Shown here: positions 1 through 3,608 of the stretch, piece by piece
Position numbering within the stretch: position 1 is the first letter of the stretch
Layout: every line of letters begins with the position of its first letter
Source: Betaproteobacteria bacterium
Lineage (GTDB): Bacteria > Pseudomonadota > Gammaproteobacteria > Burkholderiales > Burkholderiaceae_C
Reading direction: 5' to 3'
DNA length: 10,051 nucleotides
Assembly (NCBI GenBank): GCA_009918225.1
Contig: RGEP01000050.1
Location: 1 to 10,051, forward strand
Translations under genes and position numbers: made by a program
Notes under the pieces: model-generated
What the model saw: the letters and a program-made list of their open reading frames with translations, nothing else
The model's database searches: none
What the model was told of the DNA's origin: nothing

Positions 1-1
1 A

Positions 2-355
2 ACCCTGATCGAGCGCGGCCTGCGCATCGTCAGCGGTGGCACGCAAAGCCATGTGATGTTGGTGGACCTGCGCCCCAAGAACCTCACCGGCAAGGAAGCC
101 GAGGCCATCCTGGGCCGTGCCCACATGACCTGCAACAAGAACGGCATTCCCAACGACCCGCAAAAGCCCATGGTCACCAGCGGCATTCGCCTGGGCACAC
201 CCGCCCTGACCACGCGCGGCTTCAAGGAAGAGCAGGCGCGCCAGACGGCCCATCTGATTGCCGATGTGCTCGACCGGCCGCATGACGAAGCCAACATCGA
301 AGCGGTGCGCGCCAAGGTATCTGCCCTCACGCGCGAGTTCCCCGTCTACCGCTGA
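2..355 (+). CDS. glyA: Serine hydroxymethyltransferase, C-terminal part (5' end outside window)
   Basis: The frame is open from the window edge and ends at TGA 353-355, giving the last 117 residues of GlyA. This PLP enzyme interconverts serine and glycine while transferring a one-carbon unit to tetrahydrofolate in the cytoplasm. The visible part is the C-terminal small domain. It carries the family blocks SGGTQSHVMLVDL, NKNGIPNDP and SGIRLGTPALTTRGF, in the usual order, followed by the helical tail ending EFPVYR. The PLP lysine and most of the cofactor site lie upstream of the window. nrdR begins 11 bases after the stop, an arrangement often seen in betaproteobacteria, so the two are probably co-transcribed. 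Nothing in the visible part looks damaged. Confidence 0.97.
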   Translation, partial: TLIERGLRIVSGGTQSHVMLVDLRPKNLTGKEAEAILGRAHMTCNKNGIPNDPQKPMVTSGIRLGTPALTTRGFKEEQARQTAHLIADVLDRPHDEANIEAVRAKVSALTREFPVYR

Positions 356-366
356 AGCCCTGAAGC

Positions 367-810
367 GTGCGCTGCCCTTTCTGCACACACGGCGACACGC
401 AGGTCGTTGAGACCCGCGATTCCGATGAAGGGGATGCGGTGCGCCGGCGGCGCAAGTGCCCCAGCTGCGACCGGCGCTTCACCACCTATGAGCGGGCCGA
501 CATCGCCATGCCGGTGGTGGTGAAGAAGGATGGTGCGCGCGTCGAGTTCACCACCTCCAAGCTGCGCGCCTCCATGCAGCTGGCCTTGCGCAAGCGCCCG
601 GTGAGCGTGGAGCAGATCGATGATGCGATGGAGCGGATCCAGGAACAGCTTCTGGCCAGCGCGCAGCGCGAGGTCTCATCTTCCCGGCTGGGTGAATTGG
701 TGATGCGCGAACTCAAGCGCATCGACAAGGTGGCCTATGTGCGCTTTGCCTCGGTCTACCGCAGCTTCGAAGACGTGGACGAGTTCCGCAAACTGATCCG
801 AGACATCTGA
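367..810 (+). CDS. nrdR: Transcriptional repressor NrdR
   Basis: This 147-residue protein has the normal NrdR length. NrdR is an ATP/dATP-sensing repressor of ribonucleotide reductase operons. The N-terminal zinc ribbon is complete: C3 and C6 (MRCPFC) pair with C31 and C34 (KCPSC), and the basic patch RRRRK lies between them. The ATP-cone domain follows, from about residue 48 to 138 (VVKKDGARVEF, then the segment ending in VAYVRFASVYRSF). The start is GTG at 367, because the zinc-ribbon Met-Arg-Cys begins exactly there and no upstream ATG fits the family length. It lies 11 bases after glyA with only a weak purine-rich ribosome site, so translation may be coupled to glyA. I saw no obvious NrdR box in the window, so its targets are elsewhere. 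Confidence 0.97.
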   Translation: MRCPFCTHGDTQVVETRDSDEGDAVRRRRKCPSCDRRFTTYERADIAMPVVVKKDGARVEFTTSKLRASMQLALRKRPVSVEQIDDAMERIQEQLLASAQREVSSSRLGELVMRELKRIDKVAYVRFASVYRSFEDVDEFRKLIRDI

Positions 811-818
811 GCGCCAAG

Positions 819-838
819 GGTGCCCCTTCAGGGGCACC
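819..838 (+). terminator. Perfect 8-bp hairpin after nrdR
   Basis: The arms GGTGCCCC (819-826) and GGGGCACC (831-838) are perfectly complementary around a TTCA tetraloop and begin 8 bases after the nrdR stop. This is the only strong stem between nrdR and the pilin genes. No T-tract follows (the next bases are ACTGAGGG), so it is not a textbook intrinsic terminator. It may act as a weak terminator or protect the 3' end of the mRNA. Confidence 0.55.
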
Positions 839-872
839 ACTGAGGGCGATGCGCCCCGAAACCCGGTCGACC

Positions 873-878
873 TAGAGT
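873..878 (+). promoter_or_regulatory. Candidate -10 hexamer TAGAGT before the pilin cluster
   Basis: TAGAGT lies 6 bases before the ATG at 885 and would place transcription initiation at or next to the start codon. No convincing -35 is visible 16-18 bases upstream. It is supported mainly by analogy with the hexamers at 3595 and 4515, which also sit just ahead of start codons. The evidence is weak. Confidence 0.3.
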
Positions 879-884
879 GGGCGC

Positions 885-1430
885 ATGCGCCGCTCGAACC
901 CACTCACCGCACGAGGCCGCCTGCGCGGCTGGAGCCTGTTGGAGGGCCTGCTGGCCACGGCCTTGGCGGTATCGATGACGGCAGTGGCCTGGGCCCAGTT
1001 GGCCGACTGGCTGAGCATGCGCCGGCTGCAAGCGGCTTCGGCCGACTGGGCCGCCGTGCTCCTGTCGGCACGCCAATGGTCCTTTGAACTGCAACAACCG
1101 GTGCGGCTCGACTTGGGCAGCGACAGCCGCGGGGCTTGTCTGGTGGCGCACACCGGCCAGCGTGGCGATTGCGCGGGCTGCGGTGCGCCCGTGGTGTGTC
1201 AACCGGGGGTTCAGCTGGTGGCCCGCAGCCTTCCCTTGCCCTCGGGGGTCTCCGCCAGCGCGAACATCAGCAGCCAGCTGTGGAACCCAGGCACGCGCAG
1301 CGTCTCACCGGCTGGCACGATGCGGCTGCACCTGTCCGACGGGCGCACGGTGCACCATGTGGTCAACCTCACCGGGCGTCTGCGCCGATGCTCGCCCGAC
1401 GGGCCCACCGCCACCTGGCCGGCATGCTGA
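885..1430 (+). CDS. fimT: GspH/FimT-family type IV minor pilin (pseudopilin)
   Basis: This 181-residue protein has a type III (prepilin) signal. A basic leader MRRSNPLTARGRLRG ends at G15, followed by W16-S-L-L-E20 and a hydrophobic helix to about residue 40 (LLATALAVSMTAVAWAQL). PilD-type peptidase would cut after G15, leaving the conserved Glu at mature +5. The rest matches the GspH/FimT layout: a helix with SARQWSFELQQPVRL, a beta-rich region, then SPAGTMRLHLSDGR and NLTGRLRRC. Several cysteines (DCAGCGAPVVCQ and two near the C-terminus) may form disulfides in the periplasm. Such minor pilins are thought to initiate pilus assembly or sit at the tip. Mature +1 is Trp rather than the usual Phe. 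It is the first gene of an overlapping five-gene block, and its last 7 bases overlap the next gene. Confidence 0.85.
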   Translation: MRRSNPLTARGRLRGWSLLEGLLATALAVSMTAVAWAQLADWLSMRRLQAASADWAAVLLSARQWSFELQQPVRLDLGSDSRGACLVAHTGQRGDCAGCGAPVVCQPGVQLVARSLPLPSGVSASANISSQLWNPGTRSVSPAGTMRLHLSDGRTVHHVVNLTGRLRRCSPDGPTATWPAC

Positions 1431-1870
1431 GGCTGGTGCACCCCCGCGGCCTGACACTCTTGGAGATGGCCGTGGCCTTGGCCCTTGCAGCTGTGCTGGC
1501 CAGCGTGGCTTACCCCTCGTGGCGTGAACAGCTGCTCAAGGGGCGGCGGATGGATGCTCGGTCGGGCTTGGCGAGTCTGCAGTTGGCGCAAGAACGGTAC
1601 CGTTCCGTCCAGGGCCGTTATGCCGATCACACGGCGCAACTGGGGCACCCCAGCCAATCGCCAGCGGCGCACTATCTGCTCACCGTTGAGCAGGCCGACC
1701 GCACCGGCTACACCCTGGTGGCCACCGCGCGCAGCGGGTCACCACAAGAAGGTGACCGGGCCTGTGCACGCATCGCCCTGGTGATGCAAGCAGGGGCTTC
1801 GGTGGAGATGGCCGCTGCCGAAGGTCAGGCCCTGGAGCCCGACACCAGCCGGCGTTGTTGGGCCCCATGA
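1424..1870 (+). CDS. pilE: PilE-like type IV pilin protein
   Basis: This 148-residue prepilin has a short leader MLRLVHPRG, then L10-T-L-L-E14 and the hydrophobic helix MAVALALAAVLASVAYPSW. A cut after G9 leaves Glu at +5 and Leu at +1. The downstream sequence matches small PilE-type proteins: MDARSGLASLQLAQERY, then GRYADH, YLLTV, GYTLVATA, and a C-terminal cysteine pair (RACARIAL and RRCW) like the disulfide loop of pilins, ending close after CW as in that group. I chose the ATG at 1424, which overlaps fimT by 7 bases, because the 9-residue leader is typical. An in-frame ATG at 1388 would give a 21-residue leader. It is probably a minor pilin rather than the major subunit, given its position among other minor pilins. 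It ends in an ATGA overlap with the next gene. Confidence 0.85.
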   Translation: MLRLVHPRGLTLLEMAVALALAAVLASVAYPSWREQLLKGRRMDARSGLASLQLAQERYRSVQGRYADHTAQLGHPSQSPAAHYLLTVEQADRTGYTLVATARSGSPQEGDRACARIALVMQAGASVEMAAAEGQALEPDTSRRCWAP

Positions 1871-2517
1871 AGCCTCACCGGATGGGCACCGCCCCGCGGC
1901 GCCAGCCCACGCGCGGCCGGGCCGCCGAGCGCGGCATGGCCTTGCTGGAATGGATGGTGGCCAACAGCTTGGGTTTGCTGGTCACGGCCGCGGCCATGGC
2001 GCTGTTTCTTCACCAGGCCCGCGTGGTCCTGTTCCTGCACCAGCGGCAGCTGCAACTGCAAGACCTCGGGGCCGTGGCCCAAGCCCTGCGATCGGAACTG
2101 CGCATGGCCGGACATCGCCTTCGGCCCGGCACCCATGCTGCGTATGACCGTGTGAGCCTGGAGGGCAGCCCTAACCCCACGCTGAGCTACCTGTGCGACG
2201 CGTGTGGCGCCTCGGACCCCACGCGCCCGGCCGGCTTTCGCCTGCAGTCGGGCACGCTGGTGCACCGCGCGCAGAGCGCCGGCAGTTTTCAGGCGGTGCA
2301 TGAGGCCACCACCTCGGCCTGGCGCGCATGGGGGGTGTCGGTGGTGCAGGTCGAGCCCTGCGTACCGCAAGTGGAGGTCCAGCTGGAGCCCATGGCCCCA
2401 GGGCTGCCAGCGGTGCAGCTGAAGGTGCGCCCGCGCAACCTCGGGCCCTTGGCCTGTGAGGCCACCGCCAGCCCAGCACCAAGCCCGGCACCAAGCCCTG
2501 CCCCTGCCCCAGCATGA
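1867..2517 (+). CDS. pilW: PilW-family minor pilin with Pro-Ala-Ser tail
   Basis: This 216-residue protein has a long basic leader ending AAERG (cleavage after G23), then M24-A-L-L-E28 and the hydrophobic helix MVANSLGLLVTAAAMALFL. The following segment, ending DLGAVAQALRSELRMAGHRL, is the best family marker: PilW proteins have a similar amphipathic stretch ending in RDLRMAGY-like sequence. The remainder is a divergent beta-rich domain with four cysteines, and CDACG forms a close pair. The C-terminus is low-complexity PAPSPAPSPAPAPA, encoded by imperfect 12-base repeats. ATG 1867 was chosen for its ATGA overlap with pilE; a TTG at 1855 is possible but unneeded. The role is inferred as a minor pilin in assembly or at the tip. 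Mature +1 is Met. Confidence 0.78.
   Translation: MKPHRMGTAPRRQPTRGRAAERGMALLEWMVANSLGLLVTAAAMALFLHQARVVLFLHQRQLQLQDLGAVAQALRSELRMAGHRLRPGTHAAYDRVSLEGSPNPTLSYLCDACGASDPTRPAGFRLQSGTLVHRAQSAGSFQAVHEATTSAWRAWGVSVVQVEPCVPQVEVQLEPMAPGLPAVQLKVRPRNLGPLACEATASPAPSPAPSPAPAPA
2470..2516 (+). repeat. Imperfect 12-base tandem repeat encoding Pro-Ala-Pro-Ser
   Basis: Consecutive units AGCCCAGCACCA, AGCCCGGCACCA and AGCCCTGCCCCT, then a partial unit, encode the SPAP-type tail of the PilW-like protein. The repeat is in frame and multiples of 12 keep the frame, so copy number could vary without breaking the gene. It ends at the overlap with the next start codon. Confidence 0.7.
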
Positions 2518-3143
2518 AGCCCTTGCGCCCGCCTGGCGCCGCACAGAAGCCCAAGGCCGCCTGGCGCCAAAGCAGCCGGGGGTGGGCGGCCCTGTTGGTT
2601 TGCGGTCTGTTGGTGCAAGGCTCTGCACTGGGCGTGGCCTTGGTCAGCCGATGGGCCTGGGAGCGCGAGCGCCAAGGGTGGCCCCTGTGGGCCCATGCAC
2701 AAGCCCAGGCCTTGGGCCAGGCTGGCTTGATGTGGACGTTGGCCCGGCTGGAAGACACGCGGCCCGTGGACCTGCAGTGCCGAACGCTACTTGGGCCCGC
2801 CCCCACTGGAGCGACCCTCGAGAGCTTTGCAGCGCGTATGGCAGCGCCCGGGCGCACCTTGCGCTGCACCGTCGACTTGAACGAAGGCACGGTCGTCAAC
2901 GCCTGGTCCTGTGACTGCAGCGCCACAGCGGCCACACGCGCCTGGCCTTCGGTTGGCGACGCGGCGCAAGGCCGGCTGGAGTTCGACTTCAGCGGCACCA
3001 GCAGCGCGCTGCGCTTGCGCCTGAAGGCGCAGGTCCTGCGGGCCTCGGACCAAGGGCCCGTTTGGCAAGAATCGCTTGGGCTTCAAGCGGACAGCCGTTT
3101 CATTTGGCGTGCGGTGCTGGGCACATGGCAAGACGCCCGCTGA
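2514..3143 (+). CDS. pilX: PilX-like pilus assembly protein (divergent)
   Basis: This 209-residue protein has a basic leader ending QSSRG (G23), then W24-A-A-L-L-V-C-G-L-L-V and a hydrophobic helix to about residue 45 (GSALGVALVSRW). The RG-x-A-A-L-L start, without Glu at +5, followed by a region rich in Ala and Gln (AHAQAQALGQAGLMWTLARLED) is what PilX and GspK proteins show. The order after PilW also fits PilX. The rest is poorly conserved, with cysteines at LQCRT, LRCTV and SCDCS. Start ATG 2514 overlaps the pilW stop as ATGA. Similarity beyond the first 70 residues is weak to my eye, so the family call rests on the N-terminus and on neighbours. It probably works with the adjacent minor pilins. 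It could equally be called a hypothetical membrane protein. Confidence 0.62.
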   Translation: MKPLRPPGAAQKPKAAWRQSSRGWAALLVCGLLVQGSALGVALVSRWAWERERQGWPLWAHAQAQALGQAGLMWTLARLEDTRPVDLQCRTLLGPAPTGATLESFAARMAAPGRTLRCTVDLNEGTVVNAWSCDCSATAATRAWPSVGDAAQGRLEFDFSGTSSALRLRLKAQVLRASDQGPVWQESLGLQADSRFIWRAVLGTWQDAR

Positions 3144-3529
3144 GCCCGCGCCGCAGCATCGGGCATGCGCTCTTGGGTGTGCTGCTGGCACTGGTGCTGA
3201 CGGCGCTGGGAGCCAGCGCCGGACTGCAAGCCAGTACGCGTGCGCTGCTGCAAGAGCGCGCACAACGCCAACGATGGGAAGCCCTGCAGCACCTGCTCAA
3301 CGCTGTGGAGATGGGGCCTGCAGCGGCACAAGGCTGGGGTGCGCGCCCACCGCACCTGCTTTCCGACGGCAGCCCGTACACGCTGCGGGTGCAACGCTCA
3401 AGCACGCTGTCGGGCGAACCAGCGGCAGGCGAGCACTACAGCATCAGCCTGCGGTGGACCGACCCAGCAGGCGCTGAACAAGTGCTCACGCTGCGCAGCT
3501 TCTGGTACGCCGCGCCGCGCCTGCCCTAG
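3125..3529 (+). CDS. Small pilin-like membrane protein, possibly PilV-like
   Basis: This 134-residue protein has a basic leader MARRPLSPRRSIG, then H14-A-L-L-G18 and a hydrophobic helix VLLALVLTALGASAGL to about residue 34. A helix rich in Gln and Arg follows (LLQERAQRQRWEALQHLL), then a soluble region with GEHYSISLRW and VLTLRSFWY. The layout is that of a prepilin, and the family usually fills this operon with a PilV-type protein. However, Glu at +5 is replaced by Gly and +1 is His. Without Glu5 it may not be methylated or incorporated normally, as in GspK/PilX-type proteins. I chose ATG 3125, overlapping the previous gene by 19 bases; an in-frame TTG at 3062 would add 21 residues. The function is inferred only from context. 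Confidence 0.55.
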   Translation: MARRPLSPRRSIGHALLGVLLALVLTALGASAGLQASTRALLQERAQRQRWEALQHLLNAVEMGPAAAQGWGARPPHLLSDGSPYTLRVQRSSTLSGEPAAGEHYSISLRWTDPAGAEQVLTLRSFWYAAPRLP

Positions 3530-3543
3530 GCCCGCGCGGGCCT
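3528..3543 (+). terminator. 16-bp GC palindrome overlapping the last pilin-gene stop
   Basis: AGGCCCGCGCGGGCCT is a perfect 16-base palindrome and includes the last two bases of the TAG stop at 3527-3529. As RNA it could form a 6-bp stem with a GCGC loop. No T-run follows, so it may be a weak or factor-dependent terminator of the pilin block, or a DNA-binding site. It lies about 65 bases before the ribD start. Confidence 0.4.
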
Positions 3544-3560
3544 GCCCCATGCCGGGCCCA

Positions 3561-3590
3561 GCCCGCTTAGACACGGCCCGCTTAGGCCCG
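3561..3590 (+). repeat. Two imperfect 15-base direct repeats upstream of ribD
   Basis: GCCCGCTTAGACACG (3561-3575) is followed directly by GCCCGCTTAGGCCCG (3576-3590); the first ten bases are identical. The repeats abut the -10-like TAAAAT and overlap the region where a -35 should be, so they could be an operator or a simple duplication. The whole pilin-ribD gap is only 79 bases, and I see no FMN riboswitch (RFN element) in it. Confidence 0.5.
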
Positions 3591-3594
3591 GCCC

Positions 3595-3600
3595 TAAAAT
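3595..3600 (+). promoter_or_regulatory. Candidate -10 hexamer TAAAAT before ribD
   Basis: TAAAAT matches the sigma-70 -10 consensus at five of six bases in an otherwise very GC-rich gap. It ends 8 bases before the ribD ATG, so the transcript would start at or within a few bases of the start codon. No clear -35 is visible. No Shine-Dalgarno sequence lies between it and the ATG, which fits leaderless initiation. Confidence 0.45.
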
Positions 3601-3608
3601 CTCAAACG

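Noticed and set aside
844..856. Second small inverted repeat GGGCG-ATG-CGCCC after the nrdR hairpin
   Set aside because: It is a five-base stem of pure GC, common by chance in this composition, with no T-run.
1136..1423. N-terminal extension of the PilE-like frame back to 1136
   Set aside because: It overlaps fimT, and the prepilin leader begins at ATG 1424 (or at most 1388); the extension has no pilin features.
2171..2998. Long minus-strand frame opposite the pilW/pilX-like genes
   Set aside because: It is rich in Pro, Ala, Arg and Ser with no recognisable domain, while the plus-strand genes have pilin signals and ATGA overlaps.
3240..3608. Open frame extending upstream of the ribD ATG, which would give RibD a 123-residue N-terminal extension
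   Set aside because: The extension overlaps the fifth pilin-like gene in another frame, has no resemblance to a domain, and RibD proteins start where ATG 3609 lies.
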